From: Halichondria panicea
Lineage: Eukaryota; Porifera; Demospongiae; Suberitida; Halichondriidae
DNA: 64,000 nucleotides
Assembly (NCBI RefSeq): GCF_963675165.1
Contig: NC_087390.1
Coordinates: forward strand, 2,990,001-3,054,000
Reading direction: 5' to 3'
Of this stretch, positions 33,466 to 47,734 are shown in pieces. The notes below the pieces were generated by a model that saw only the letters and a program-made list of their open reading frames with translations, did no database searches and was not told the origin of the DNA. Position numbers and translations under genes: made by a program. Numbering within the stretch: the stretch's first letter is position 1; each line of letters opens with the position of its first letter.

Positions 33466-35605
33466 ATGATTCTCCTGGAGATCAAGAACAGGATCATAGA
33501 GGAAACACTCCTGCACAGGTTCACCAGGTACAGTGAGAACCTCTGCCCATGCCATTATAGTTGAGGGGATAGATATTATAGATTAGTTATGTTATACAAT
33601 GTATACAATGTATATATTAGAGTGTAACATAACAGTCTAGCACACTGTAAAAAAGTGTTTTGTGTTACAGTTGGGTGATTGCACACATGCACGCACGCCA
33701 ACACACACACAGTGCCAAGCCGGAGAGCATCGACATTACAGTGGCCGATTTTGATGGTGTGCTGTTCCACATCTCCAACCCTGATGGTGACAAGGGCAAG
33801 ATTCGAATTAGTGCCTCCCTCAAGTTCTTTGGAGATCTACAGCAACATGGCGCCGAAGGAGTGAGTTTGACTGTGGATGTGTATGTGTGTGTGTGTGTGT
33901 GTACTTGTGTGTATAAGAGGGTGTACACAGATGTATGGAGTATATCATTTTGCGGATTCTCATAGTCAATTAGCAGCTGTTGGTTCTACTATAGACCATT
34001 CATATAATTATTTGTGTCTATAATAACGTACGAAGTTTTTAACTGGTAGTTGAGTGTGTGTGTATTCGTGTGTGTAGCTGCTCCAGCGAGAATACGGTGA
34101 ATATTTCGTCAGTCCTGAGTCGGGGTACGATTGTTCAGTTCAGTTCGATTACTCCAACCTCCCAGACAACAAAGGTACGTCACTGGGTGTGTTTGTGCGT
34201 GTGGGGGAAAGACTCTGCGATTAACTCTATTTCACATCTTCTTGTGAGCTATAATGATCGTCATTCTGCAAATATGAGAGTCTAATGATCCCCCATTGTA
34301 CGGTATAAGAATACACACACACTCTCTTTCTCTGTGTAGTGAGGTACAATTCTGTCTGTGTACTGTGAGTTGCCCTTATATGGAAGTTGCGTTAGTGCAT
34401 GTTTACTTTTCTTAATTGTGTGTGGTTCCAAGCAGTTTCTCCATATAATGTGAATGTTAGAGGATTACTATCTTTCCCCCTACCATACACACTACAGAGG
34501 AGTGGGCTTCAAAGGTGGCTTTGCTGAAGAGGAACTGTTTTGCCTCTGTGTTTGAGAAGTACTTCGAACTCCAAAAAGCTGGTGGAGAAAAAAGCACTGC
34601 CATTGTACACTATAGAGACCAGGAAACCATGTGAGCACTCTGGGAGTTAAAATTGAATTTGTCTGCTTTTTAACATGCAGCCAGTTGCTGTATAAGATAA
34701 CTTGTTTTCTTGTGAGAAATGTACTCTGTATCTGTGTTTGCGTGCTGTACATGTGACCTTTTAACCCTTTAACTTCCAGGTACGTGTCTGCCCAGAAGGA
34801 CCGTGTGACTGTCATTTTCTCTACAGTGTTCACAGATGATGATGATGTCATCATAGGAAAGGTATTTATGCAGGAGTTCAAAGAGGGACGAAGGGGGAGC
34901 CAGACCGCCCCTCAAGTGCTGTTCTCTCACGCCGAGCCACCCTCGGAGCTGGCAAGCACAGACGCACTCACGGGGGATAATGTTGGCTACATTACATTCG
35001 GTGAGGGATTATTATTTTGTGTTTATGTTGTGATACTCTGGTTACTCTTAGGAGTTCCCAATGTAATTATTGTTGGTTTACTTTTTTTCAGGTCAAATTA
35101 AGGGCATGTAAAAAATAATGTGCTCCTCTTGCTATTTTTTAAGAGAGTATAAAATAATGGTGTTAATTGAAAGTGTTTTTGTGTTTATTAGTGTACGCTA
35201 GCTGTGTTTAACATTGGTTTTCTCTTCGCTTCCTCCAGTGCTGTTCCCTCGTCACTATACCGACAAGACTCTGGATAACACGATCAATTTAATCCACACC
35301 TTCAGAGATTATCTTCACTACCACATTAAGTGCTCAAAGGTAAACTCTTTCATTGTGGTTAGCTATTCCTTTGATATGGCACCTTTGATCTCACAGGCCT
35401 ATTTGCACTCTCGAATGCGAAACAGGACCAACATGCTCCTAAAGCTTCTTAATCGTGCAAGACCAGAGGTTAAAAACGTCGAGAAAAAGACCATGTCGTA
35501 AGTTTAAGCAAATGCTGCACTGTGACGACGTGATGGTATGTGCTCTTCATTGTATTCACTATGTTTCTTCTTATTTTGCAGTGGCCGTACTTTCCGCAAA
35601 CAATA
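33466..35605 (+). CDS. ARPC2: Arp2/3 complex subunit 2 (p34-Arc)
   Basis: Core subunit of the Arp2/3 complex, which nucleates branched actin and contacts the mother filament. Eight exons 33466..33527, 33713..33860, 34078..34174, 34498..34630, 34780..35000, 35239..35339, 35397..35497 and 35581..35605 sum to 888 nt, 295 aa (human 300). Clear motifs: [15 protein letters not shown] at the start, FADFDGVL-type [91 protein letters not shown] and LNRARPE. The divergent terminal GRTFRKQ replaces the human GKTFSSR. Exon 2 is flanked by CA and TG repeats. Confidence 0.98.
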
Positions 35606-36023
35606 ACTGCAATGATTTATTTAGCTGTAGTGCTTTAGCAGTCTTTATAAGTGTTTGGTTTATAGCTATTGAAATTTAGCCCAATTCATGTTTTGAACTG
35701 TCAATAGTTGTAGCCTGTGTAGTACAGTGTGTTAGGCTGCAGTGTATAATTATTTTGAACTTTCTGTGTACGTCTTCTCATGCACGAGCTAGTTTGAAGG
35801 CGTTTCTGATACTAATGACGATTTTAAATAATTACATGTACGTTGTTATTTGATTGGTGATGTCTTCTGCATGCATGCATGAGCATGCAACCTCCGCCTC
35901 TTTAAGAAAGAGGGGTTAAATACAAGCTAGGTTGACAACTGCAGAACTTTTGTTAGATTTACAATGTACAAAAAGAGGTTTACAGAGCAAGAATATTAAG
36001 ATATAGCTATAAGACAATTATAA
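35606..36023. other. Tail-to-tail intergenic spacer
   Basis: The 3' flanks of ARPC2 (+) and the DEX1-like gene (-), including GCATGCATGCATGAGCATGC near 35872. No gene seen. Confidence 0.5.
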
Positions 36024-38188
36024 TTACAAAAGCTTCCTGCTATCTGAGGCTGCTACAGGTAAAGAAGAGTCTGCACTTACATCACGAAAAGCCCACAACA
36101 CAAACACACAAAGAAACAAAAATGGCAAGGCTAACAACCACTTTAAATCGTCCTCGAAATGAAGGTTAAAGTTCACTGTGTAGGACTGTGAATCGCACTG
36201 GGCATGTTTGTTGCAGACTTGCACAGTTACGAAACATTTCAAAGGGCTAGGGGGTGTGGGTATCGTGAGGCTGATGTCCGTGATCTTCTGTCGAGCTGTT
36301 ACAATGCTTTTATGTAAGGTCAACTTCCTTCCAATACCAACATGAATAGTGTAGTCCTGACTCCTGCTTCGATGCTGGTAGACCTGAAAATTCAAACTGA
36401 AGGACTTCCCTGAAATGTCTCTAACCGTATTATTCGCGTGTGGCAAAACAAGTGCAAAAGAGTCGCTCTTGTGAGTGAATCCATTCTGGCCAATCGCATC
36501 TCCTGCCCATGATTCCAACGCCATGTCTTGTTCATTCATTCCAGAGCTAGCAGTCGAGAAGCAGACTAAGTAGCCATCCAAACTAATAGCCAATAACTCC
36601 ATGCCAGGACTGTAGGGGTCGACATCGTCAGCTAGAATCTCCATAAACATATGTTCCGATTCAAACTTGTCCATACACATAGTGAGTGTGTCGATGATGT
36701 AGATAGCCTCTGAAGTGGCCAGTACAACTGCTAAACCGTTTGAGCGACGACCACCGCCGTTCTTTGAAGTGCTGCTAAGGTGTAGTAGAAGAGGAGCCGA
36801 TTGGGTAGGTATTTTGAGATGCATTGGGTAGTTTGGTGGGTAGGGAGTACCATCTTGTCCATTTAGTATCCACAAATCACCCGACTGGGTGGTCACAATT
36901 ACTTCCAGTTTTCCGTCTTTTTCCAAATCACCAAATCGAATGCTCGAAATTATTTCCACGTTAGTTTCTTGTTCCCATATTCTTTTTCCAGCTTCGTCAA
37001 TACAATACACATTGCCGCTGTGATCTCCGACAATGATATTCATAGCTCCTGTACCCGAGAGGTCGCCCACGGCAACTTGAGATGAAACAGAGTCTAGCAT
37101 CAGGGGAAATCCCTCGACAGATGAGAGGTCATTCGCTCTGAGCATGTGCAATTCCCCAGTAGCAGAGCCAACGATTATCACCATCTCCTGCGATAGTTTT
37201 ACAACAGTAGGAGTGGCTAAGAGATAGCCTGGTTGGTCGCTGTTAGTTCGAGTGATCTTGAGAATTTTCTGACTCACAACCTTTCGTTTCAAATCGAAAA
37301 CAACAATCCCTCCAGCAACATAGTTCATCAATTCATCTTTCTCTAGTCCGTTAAGAATTTTTCCGCCAATTTTTGATTGTCCATACTCTATAGGATCGTA
37401 GTAGAAGCTTACGGGAACCACAAGTTCATTCCTCTCTCCATCTCCGTCCACGTCTGCCAAAGCGGGTGTGGTCAAAACATGAGCATCGACAAATACATAA
37501 CCATTGTCAGCAGGATCTACCCCTGAGGGAGGGTGCTCTGGTTGGTTGGCTGAGTAGAGGGGGTCGGCAAACCGGCCATATTTTGATTCAAACTCAGAAT
37601 ATGGCTTAGAAAAGTTTCTCTGTGTGTCTGTTTTAGTCGATCTTTTCATTGGTGGTTTGATTGAGAAGCTGTCGCCCAACTGTTGAGACATCTGTTCGGC
37701 TAGTTTTTGTATGTATTCGGCCTTCTCCTGGTACCAGTTACGCTCCACTCGCAGTGGGGGCAGCTGCAGAGAGGGGGAGATAACAATTATATCACATGCT
37801 ATGTATAAGTATTGATTTTTTAGGATCGATTATTAAGTAACTACTTCTATCAGATTGGGGCTGTGCTTAACATGCAAGTACAACGTCAAGTACATGTACA
37901 ACAACGGCAAGGAATTGGTGACCTAATGCATTCTCCAACCCCCCTCTAGACACGATCTGATTGGACGCTTACCTTGATGGTCTCCCCGTGCAGTAGAGTG
38001 TTGTCTGACTGTAGGAACACGATTTCCCCATCAGTTGTGGTTAGGATGAATTCCAACACTCCGTCACCATTTAGATCATACTGTGTGTGTGGAGGGGGGG
38101 CACGATAATGTACACCATCTATGCTCAATAAATAACTAAAGATTGTATTATCTAAAAGGGTAAAAATTTCATTAGTTTAGTTTTCTAT

Positions 38189-38226
<38 letters not shown>

Positions 38227-38632
38227 ACCACCAATGGACTGGCGTGGAAGGCTCTGTCCTCGAGATAAAATGGCCAGTTGTCGATAATATGGCCGCTCTC
38301 CCCATGAACAGACCACACCTCTCCACTGAACGAGGGCACCACGATGTCATTGTAGCCGTCTCCATCAACATCAAACAAAAGGGGTGTAGCAGTCAGGGGG
38401 GAGTCTCTCAATTTTGCCGACCACAACACTTTCAGCCCGAAATCACATCTGGAGTAAAATATACATAATAACATTTTTATATGTACATGTACATTTATCT
38501 GCTTCAGAGTCTGTGTGGAAATTGGTTCACTGCTTACTCTTTTCCAGCAGAGATGATTTTTATCAAGCACACAAGTACTGCTAGTGTTTTAGATAGCCAT
38601 CTCAGACCGGAGACACCTTCCATGGATCTCAT
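36024..38632 (-). CDS. DEX1-like FG-GAP/VCBS membrane protein
   Basis: Predicted type I membrane protein with an integrin-alpha-like beta-propeller exterior. Exons complement(36024..37763, 37973..38080, 38229..38448, 38538..38632), 2163 nt, 720 aa. The N-terminus has a signal-peptide-like stretch (LSKTLAVLVCLIKIISA; the start could be the second Met at 38623). Calcium-binding FG-GAP loops follow: FDVDGDGYNDIVVPSFSGEV, YDLNGDGVLEFILTTTDGE, LADVDGDGERNELVVPVSFY, VGDLSGTGAMNIIVG and FGDLEKDGKLEVIV. One TM helix near the C-terminus (LLALPFLFLCVFVLWAF) leaves a short tail. Order and motifs resemble plant DEX1 (exine formation); the role in an animal is unknown, probably adhesion or secretory-pathway related. 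Confidence 0.82.
38170..38224. repeat. (CA)n microsatellite beside a DEX1-like splice donor
   Basis: About 17 CA units at 38190-38224, immediately downstream (sense strand TG) of the exon 2 donor GTACGTG. Confidence 0.9.
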
Positions 38633-39575
38633 AGTGCAAGTGATGGTAAAGTCTAGTAGAGTATAGTACTGTCGACCTTGGTCAAGTAGTGAGGAATCAG
38701 GTAAAGAGCGCCTCGTTAGTGATGACACGTGTGAAGGAGGGGGGGCGTGGTGGTTGACTGTCACCGTCGCTAGCAATAATTATTGCATGCATATGCAGCA
38801 GGCAGGACTGAGCAGAGGAGTATTCTAACTTTGCCAGCGTTCAGAGACTTTTCTCTCAGGATTGGTGTGAGCTATCTGTGACTCTGAAGCTGCTTGGAAC
38901 AGGTGAGTGTGTGCTTACTGTTGGAACTGTGGGGGTATGGAAAATGCAGTGAAAAAGTTTTGTGTTTGTCTGTCATTGATAAATACTTTATTTATTTATG
39001 CATAGATAATTAATTACTTGAAAATATTCGGTCTCCCCTAGCTAATGCAAGTGGTTGGGGTAGCTACTGGTGTATTCTAGAACCCTTTAAACATGCTGTG
39101 TGCCAGCTACCTACTTGCATTGTGCTGTGTGTGTGGAGTATATTACAGAATGTGAATTATATCATTGAATTATTGATGGGCAAGCAATAGAAACGCAATT
39201 TGTTTATCAGAATATCGTTAGTGTGATAATTGTATCTAAACGTCTTGTTAAATGTCTAGTCTAGTCTGGTAAATATTGAATGCAAGTGCTGTGTTTTGTG
39301 CTCCGTACCCCCCCCCCCCTGCATTGTACAGAACAATAAGTATAAACTATTATTCAGCAGGCCACCTCTCTCGAGTTGCTTTCGCTCTAACATGTCCAGT
39401 AGAGCATACGTATTAGCTTTCCCATTAATTAGCTTTGAGACTCTGCCCTCTAGTGTCGGAACTACAATCTACTCTAGCTGCATGGAATTTAATCGTGAGT
39501 TCATTATGGTCTGGAATGACAATGTGTGAAGTGAATGTGTGTGTTACTATTCACTTTCTTTGTTCATCAGGTACC
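38633..39575. promoter_or_regulatory. Divergent promoter and 5' UTR region of the GLCCI1/FAM117-like gene
   Basis: Head-to-head spacer with the DEX1-like gene. A likely non-coding first exon of the plus-strand gene ends at about 38900 with a GTGAGTG donor; its intron runs to the acceptor at 39570, five bases before the start codon. Exon assignment is inferred from splice signals. Confidence 0.4.
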
Positions 39576-40700
39576 ATGGCTGCCACCCACCCTCGCTCCC
39601 GCTACACTCGTCCCCTCAAGGCTACCCACACCTTCATCAGTGGTGCTCAGACATCTTGCAATAGAGGGCAAGCTACTAGTTCCCCTGGCGGACACGCTCT
39701 GTGCTCATCACTACCCACATCTCCGAGTGAGTCTTGTGAGGGTGTTCTAGTCCCATTAAGTGTAGTCCAATTTGGTCTACATTTAAATATACTAACTAAT
39801 CTCTGCATGTTCTTTGTGAAATTGTTTTAGTCATCTTGATAGAAAGTTCTGTTACCATCAGTTCACATGTGTACATTGTACGTGTACATGTAGCCTGTGT
39901 GTGTGTGTGTAGGCGTTGTGCATAGTGCTCTAGTCTAATTGGATATCATTGTGGTGGACCTGTAGCATCTTGTCAAACCAACTAATGTGTGTTGGGTATA
40001 CTAACCATATTTGGGTGCGTTTCGATTCCAGAGTTTAATTGCCTCAGGGTGTTTTTTAATGTTGTCCTCGTTATGCACCGCTTTAATTCTCACCTTGTAC
40101 AATCGGTTAAGTCTGGAGCACCTATGGAATTCTGTTGGACTTGTGTTCTCACACCCAAGCCACAGTCAACGTCCTAGCCAGGGGTATAGACTCCACACCA
40201 CTAGGGAAAGTTGGCAACATTGTAGCTGCTTACAAAATTACAAAGGTATCAGAATCTCGTATAGTACATGTGTAGTGGTACACAGCTAGTGTACATGATT
40301 GATTGCTTTTTCTTATGTTTCCCTTATAATATAGGCACAGCTGCATAATTGAAATGTCAATTGAGTATAATTATGTGACTGCATACTATCGAATGTGACA
40401 TTGTGCCTGGCCCTTTTATGAATCTTAGCTTAGTGTGTACTGATTGCATTTCTAACAATTTTGCCAGAAAGTCATCTAGACATTTGAGAACAGTCTCCTA
40501 CCTGTTAAATTAGCTTTGATACATGTACATGTAGGTCATCTCTACCAGTCCATTTGTAGATTCCTACTTGTTCAGTGAATCTACAGATCATCAAGTGTTT
40601 CAGTGTACGTGTACGTACATGTCTGTGAATGTTTGTTCTCACAGTCTGTACAGGTGCACGCACGCACACACACACCCACGCACGCACACACACACACGCG

Positions 40701-40790
<90 letters not shown>

Positions 40791-43700
40791 TGCACACACA
40801 CATGCACACACACTTACCAACCCTCCTCTTTAACTGTACACTCCCACTCTTAAACGCATTCATTCCTACTGGCACATATCTGCACATTCATAGGAGTTTT
40901 CAAATTTAATCAACAGTTAATCAAATCAGTGATGCAAGCATAATTATGATTGTACTCGTTACAGGTGGGTCCGCTGTTGGTGGAGGTCGAAGAGAAATCA
41001 ACTCTCCAGAGAGACGAAATCAACTCTCCAAAGGTATCATGTGATGCTCTTTTGATGTCGTGTAATAATTATGTCATCTTGTATTGTAGGAAGCATTAAT
41101 TTTGATGTTTGTCCTCATTTTTTGAGATGGATATTGAAACATCAATTATGTCGTAAACTACCTGCAGTGTTTGGTATAGAAATTGTTGTTGTTGCAGGAT
41201 GAGAGCATATTTATCAGCCAACAATACACAGTGAACCTTTGTATATGTTTGCATAGATCTGTATTGCTATAACTTTAGTTCCCTTTCAACAAGTTTCTTT
41301 GTGCCCTTACCATTGAAACCTGTTAACTAGTGCCCACGCAAGGGCCTATGGTGTGTACATGAGCTGGACAACCTGATAGCAGGCCACCTCTTTGTTTAAA
41401 GCTACTATTGGTTAGCCCAAGGGTGACCCCTTTTGGACAATTTTTCAATCTCCTTGATAAAGAGCAAGAATGAGAATTTCTTTAAGCAGTAATTGTTGAT
41501 CCTCTGATGTGGTGGTATGCCTACACTTTGAATTTAATTCTTCTATCCTGTTTTGTTGTCATGTGTGACTCTCTCAGTGATCTGTAGCATGAGGTATTCA
41601 CCTTCATTAGCAGTTCATGCCTCAGCCAGTATTAACGTAGTCCCAAATACAGAGCTAACAATGTTTTGTGTGTTTCCAGGAATTTCAATGATTTGTGTGT
41701 CAAATGTACAGTCATGTAGGTCGCTAGTATAGTAGGGTCAATGTTTTTCTTGTCTGGCCATTTATATACATCTACATGTAGGTGGCCTTTGTTGAGGGGT
41801 TTTTTTGTACACAAACTGTTCATGTGTGACTTGGGTGCCTGACCTTAATATGTGTCACAGTTGGTCTTTCACGGGTGATTGTATAAGCGGTATTACAGTG
41901 TGAGACTACTCATTAGTTCTAGCTTCAGACCCCAATGTCTGTTGACCCCTCCCCTCTCACAGAAGAAGGGACAGTCTCCAATCCCCGGCGTTCCAGTTCC
42001 ATGGGCTCTCTCTCGGACCCTGACCCCTACTGGGCCATGTCCACCACTGCACTCAAGGTGAGCAATTTAATTAGTGGTGTCCTCAATCTCTCTCAATCTC
42101 CTCTCTTATCGTCTAGCACTTGATGAATCTATGGTTACATGTACACATGTATGTACCATGTACTGTATCTGATTCATACTACATTGTGAAGCTGATTTTG
42201 CCAAAGGTTTATATTGAATTAAATACAGTGACCTTTGCCCCCATGCAGAGTGAGGGTGAAGGAGGTAACTCAGTGGTGACGGGATTGTCCCACAAACGCT
42301 CAAATTCTCTCTCCTCTGCCGATCACATCTCACAGGTAATTTTGTATATGGATAGCAACATGTAGCCTCCATACAATACTAACCCTAACCCTAGCTCACA
42401 CGACACTGTTGTCAATGTGGTTTAATTATGGAATAATAATATGTGCGCGGATGGCTTCATCACTTTCAGCTGTCAATGGCAACCAATACACATGTGGCTG
42501 GGTACAGTTTATCTATCAATACATAACCCCTCCCCCCCCCCCACACACACACACAGAGTGGTGGCGGTAGAACAGACCACTCTTCGAAGGTGCACACATG
42601 TATGAGTATAGAGGGACTCAACCAGGAGGTCTCGTGGGTGCTCGAGGGAGAGCCTAGTATGATGGTGAGGTCATAGTCTGTGTGCTTAGCTCCTTATGTT
42701 GTTGATGTTACAGTATAATTATTCATTAGCTAGATTTAGTGATCGTGAAACAATCAAACCGAAACGTGGTAGTCAGTCATTCCATGGCTCGAGTAGGTAC
42801 AGTCTAACAATAGGTAGGGCAGAATAAAGTTGTGTTTTTTTAAAGGCTACTGAAAGCTCACAAGCGGTTGTTTTCCTTGGTCTGAGTACCGTTTTAAGTA
42901 TTATACTCTTTACTTGGGAGAGTTTCTTGGCCTTGCTACAGTGTGGTACATTGTAAGAAGCATCTCATACAAAATATAAGAGCAAGAACACAGAGCTAGA
43001 ACTATCATTAGGTAATGCCTCCAGCTGTTACTTAATGATTGCTTAGAACTTCCACTGGAAGATATTTTGATGTATAATTATTATTTTGTCAAATAATTAT
43101 TATGGTTACATAGTTATCAGGTATGTACAGCTGTACTTTATATCCTTATTTATGGTTTCTCCAATCACAGGCAAACTGTCTAACGTAACCTTAGGGATGT
43201 TACAATGTTTGTGTTTTTGTTTTAATTAGTAGATTTCGGTGGAACACCTTTAGACATGTAGTAGAAATATTTGAGGAATAGAATTTTTGCCATTATCCAG
43301 AGGTGGCCTTTGTGGAAAGGTTGTTTTGTACACAAACCTGTTCATTGGGACCTGTGTGCCTGGAATTTATATCGCATTTGGGCTTTATTCACGGGTGGCT
43401 GTTAGGAGGCCACTGTATACAGTGTGTGCTATTAAGTGAAATCATTGACTGATTCTCCCCCACCCCTAGAGTCAACACCCTGACGGTCACATTGCTCCAG
43501 TTGGACACCTCATGACACACCTCTCAATGGGGGGCACGCCTCCACACCATCACACTCTCCCCTTGTCACAGTCACCCTACCCCACACCACACACAGCCTC
43601 ACACCATCACAACTCAGAGCATTCAGCAGACCCAATCACAGGTAATTCCAAGACTATCTGAGCCTGGCATTGAAGGTTTTTATGCAGTTGTGTGTGTGTG

Positions 43701-44146
43701 TGTTTGCATAAGTTACCCTTTGCTAGTAAAGTGTTGATTATCTCCTAGGTAACCAGACACTGTCACAGTCCAGAGGTAGCCCGGCAACACTTGACTATAT
43801 CCACCACCATCCCTCCTCACCCAAACCGTCATTTGCTAGGGAACCACCTGACGGAGCAGAGCGCTGTGTCATACGACAAGAAACTAGGTATGTTATTATG
43901 TGTTGATCTTTACCAGTTGTTTTTTGAATTGCAAGTTCCGAATGGTATCATAGTTTGAGATCACTAGTCACACCATTAACATCCCCCTCCCTCCCCCTCC
44001 CATACACACACATACACAGATTATATTCAACTGACTTTATTCAAAAAGGACCTGACAGATCAAAGGCTAACATCATCTTTAAGGGCACAGTATTTGCCCC
44101 TCTACTGACCACCCCTTCAATGCCCGTCAGTGGAATACAGTGCTAG
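39576..44146 (+). CDS. GLCCI1/FAM117-like Ser/His-rich protein
   Basis: Nine coding exons with consistent phases: 39576..39726, 40166..40245, 40965..41033, 41929..42057, 42249..42335, 42557..42664, 43470..43641, 43749..43887 and 44020..44146; 1062 nt, 353 aa. Low-complexity Ser, Pro and His segments (RRSSSMGSLSDPDPY; HNSEHSADPIT) look like phosphorylation-rich disorder. The C-terminal block SPKPSFAREPPDGAERCVI, followed by GPDRSKANIIFKGTVFAPL, resembles the end of vertebrate GLCCI1/FAM117 (SPKP..REPPEGCERVKV..CPDKNKVNFIPTGSAF). That resemblance is from memory, so the family name is moderate confidence and the molecular function unknown. The short first coding exon and its 5' UTR splice were chosen by frame. 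Confidence 0.6.
40655..40812. repeat. (CA)n/(CG)n microsatellite
   Basis: About 155 bp of alternating purine-pyrimidine CA with CGCGCG interruptions, in intron 2 of the GLCCI1/FAM117-like gene. It can adopt Z-DNA in principle. Confidence 0.95.
41750..41910. repeat. Relic related to the CAGTGGAACCTC MITE
   Basis: Shares GGTGGCCTTTGTTGAGG and TTTTTGTACACAAACTGTTC with the reversed element at 30249-30428. The ends are diverged. It lies in the intron before exon 4 of the GLCCI1/FAM117-like gene. Confidence 0.5.
43238..43422. repeat. Relic related to the CAGTGGAACCTC MITE
   Basis: Runs from GGTGGAACACC to GGAGGCCACTGTA and contains GTTGTTTTGTACACAAACCT. Diverged copy, reverse of 30249-30428, in an intron. 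Confidence 0.5.
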
Positions 44147-44380
44147 CCAGGACATTTGGACTCTGTATATAGATATCGATACTTTATCCCATAATTTATG
44201 ATTTTATCTTAGCAATGTCTTGTACTTATTCCTCTGTTTATCTACATTTTCAACATTCCCGTTTGTGCGCATGCTCAATACTGACTTAGGTTACTTTGGG
44301 CGCCAAAAACAATGGGGCACGTGATGATATTGTAATATAAAACCCTGGGTTATTCTAATTATCCGAAAAAAGCAAGAAAA

Positions 44381-47300
44381 ATGGCGTTAGCTGAGACCCC
44401 TGGTGAATTACTCCATCAGGCTGGACGTTTCATTGACAACAAGTCTATAAACGAAGGAATTGATCTACTGAATGTACTAGGTAAGTAGAAACATGATTAG
44501 AGCATGTTTTATCTTTTGAGTCTCAAATTGAAGCACATCTATATTTCTAATTGATGCCCCCCCAGTGTCCATGCCAGTTGTTGAGGGAGAGCTAAGAGAA
44601 GAATATGTGAAAATAAAGGAACTGGCAATTCTAAAGTTAGGAGCTACACTTGCCAAACATGGTTTCGTCGAAGGTCAGCACCTGTGCATGCATACATGAA
44701 GGATGTGACGTAATTATACCTTGTGCTACGCACTGCGCAGACACACCATACTTATATTATAAGCATCCATCCAATCACCCTCCCCCCTATTTAGATCTTG
44801 GTGAACTCATTCAGCAAACAAGAGCCATGATCAACCTTTTCTCCAAGGCCAAAGCGGCCAAGCTCATCCGAGAGCTGGTGGACCTCTATCTGGATGCGGA
44901 CAAAGCCACAGGACATGAGGTGCCTCCGACACACATTTTTTTGCAAAAAAGTGTTTCAGTTAACAACTTTGAGTGCCATAACTTTAATCAGAGTCAGGAC
45001 TATCCAATTTCCCAAAACATTCCGTAGTGAGTGCTGTAGCAGTACACGAGGAGCTGCATTGTGATATGAGTGTGCATTCATCTCCCGTTTGTAACTCCCT
45101 CCAGGTGGAGTTATGTGAAGCTTGCATCAAGTGGGCGCAGGATGAGAACAGAGTGTTCCTGAGGCAAGCCCTCCAGTCACGACTTGTGGCCGTGTACGTC
45201 GACTCTGTGCAATACACAGCAGCACTCACTATTGCTGCACCACTTCTCAAGGAGCTCAAGAAGATTGACGATAAGGCTCTACTCGTTGAGGTTGTTATTG
45301 TACTGTACTGTACTGTATTGTAACGTATTATACAATGTCCATTATACTTATACCTACATGCCCCTCAAATTTGCTATAAATAGCGTGGGGACTCTTTTTT
45401 AAAGTGCCATAACTTATATTTGAGTCGTCCAAATTCAATGGATGGTTGCTATTCATATGATACTTATGCTTAATTCTCAAATTTGGCATGTGTTCACTGT
45501 GGTTACTTTGCTACATCTATCTGTCTAAATGTAATACGTATGCCGTGACTGCTTCTCTATGTCACATGATCACAGGTGCAACTGTTGGAGAGCAGGGCAT
45601 ACCAGAAGCTGGGTAACATCACTCGATCCAGAGCTTCCCTCACTTCTGCTAAGACCACCGCTAATGGTATTTACTGTCCCCCAAAGCTACAGGCCTCTCT
45701 GGACCTACAGTCAGGTCAGGTACATTGTAGGGTGTGTTGTTATGAACAGGGACATGTACCTGCATGCTCTACAAAATGTATGTATTCTTGTTTATGTAAA
45801 GATCCAAGATTCTGTGATTTTGACCTAGTCAACTTGTGGCATTCTATTTTCGATCCCTTACAATAAATTATTGTTACATCTACATCTACATGTACATGGA
45901 TTGTATTTCTCTAATATGCTTGGAAGTTAGTGTTCAGAGCCGTAAGTATGGTGTGGTGTTGAGTATTTCATGCCACCAGTAGTGCCTTCTCATGAGAAAG
46001 TATTTGCTTTGAGTGGATATTATCAAGTGAGCAATGGTAAACTTGTGTAACATGAGAATAGTTCTCTGCTTGGGTGGTGTCAATACGATGTTGGTTTGAT
46101 AACGAATGGCCTTTTGATGTGAGATCCGATTCCTGCATGTGTGTAGCAATGCATTTTTGTTGCTAGTACAGTACATGTATACATGCACTGGCCATAGCTG
46201 TATTTTGTGGGTTCCATACAAAAATGTACGTTTTGCAATGGCTCTAAAGTATATTGTGCACTGATCAGCCAATCTAGCATTCAACCTCCCCCTCTCACAC
46301 ACACAGGAGTGCTTCACGGAGAGGAAAAGGACTTTAAGACAGGGTATTCGTACTTCTACGAGGCATTCGAGAGCTTGGAGTCCATTGACAGTCCTCAAGC
46401 AGTCCTGGCGCTCAAGTACATGCTACTCTGCAAGATCATGCTCAACACGTGAGTTATTAGGCAGTGGGACACTTGTGGTTAACTATTACATTCAACTGTT
46501 TGTGCTGTGCATCTACTCTAGTTCTAAGTTACATGTACATGTCTGTGTGTAGAGGCTCTCTCTATTTAATGTGGCATTGCCCAATAGTCGATAATCGACA
46601 AGTATTAATTGAATTGCCACGAACCTTGTAAGGTTACAGTGTGCTTTTCATAAATTATTTTACACATGAAATGCAATGTAGACACTGCTACATGTTATTG
46701 AAGTGTAAATGGCTTGTCTGGAATCTCCTCGCTCGGCTTTAGAGACATCTCTTCGAGGCTAATACTAGGGCAGTGCTAGTATCCATGTAATTTAGTCAAA
46801 TCTGTTAATTTCAGTATCTCCCAGAACTTAATGTAACACACTACATGTATGTGACAAGTAATTGGTCACTTTTTAGTAAAGTTATAGCCTGTCGAAGGTA
46901 CTGTACATGTATGAAGATTAATTCCCTCCCCCTCACAGCCCTGAGGACGTCCACTCCATTATAACGGGAAAGCTGGCCCTCAAGTATGCCGGGCCACAGA
47001 TTGAAGCCATGCAGAGCATAGCCAGAGCCAGCGAGCACAGGTCTGTCGCAGAGTTCAAGAAGGTCAGTACAATGTGTAATTGTGTTAGTAATGAACATGT
47101 ATCTTTGTGGTTTTTATTGTGTACATTGTATGTTAATTATGATTAGAGGGTTTCATACAAGCACCTATTAAACTCCGTTTGTGGTGGGCATTAAATTACA
47201 CTACTTGTGTGTACAGTATCGTGCTGTGTGCATGTACAGTTCATGCCTGAATGATTGTGTAGCCAACAGAAATGAGAAACTGTGTTTTGACATTTTAAGC

Positions 47301-47639
47301 TGGTGCCACACAAATGCTACCTTGTCACGGTTTGTCCACACTGCTTGCTAAGGGAGGAAGTATTAATAAATAAACACCTATCTGATATCAGAATAGTAAT
47401 TGAATTTTAATATGTTTGGATATTTCTGTGCATTGTGAACTCACTGTATGTTTTATGGCACCTGCAGACAATCAAAGAACTCAGAGAATTCATCACGGGG
47501 GATCCGATTGTCAAAGTAAGTGTTGGTTTAGATTTTCTTACAGGAGTTACATGTAATGGCAGCAACTGCGGCCATAAATGCACTAGCAAGTGTACACTAT
47601 AGCCTGAAGTCTGACATCAGCACATTGTAACGCACTCAT

Positions 47640-47734
<95 letters not shown>

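Noticed and set aside
40505-40909. Cys/Val- or His/Thr-repeat ORFs
   Set aside because: Translations of the CA/TG microsatellite in an intron.
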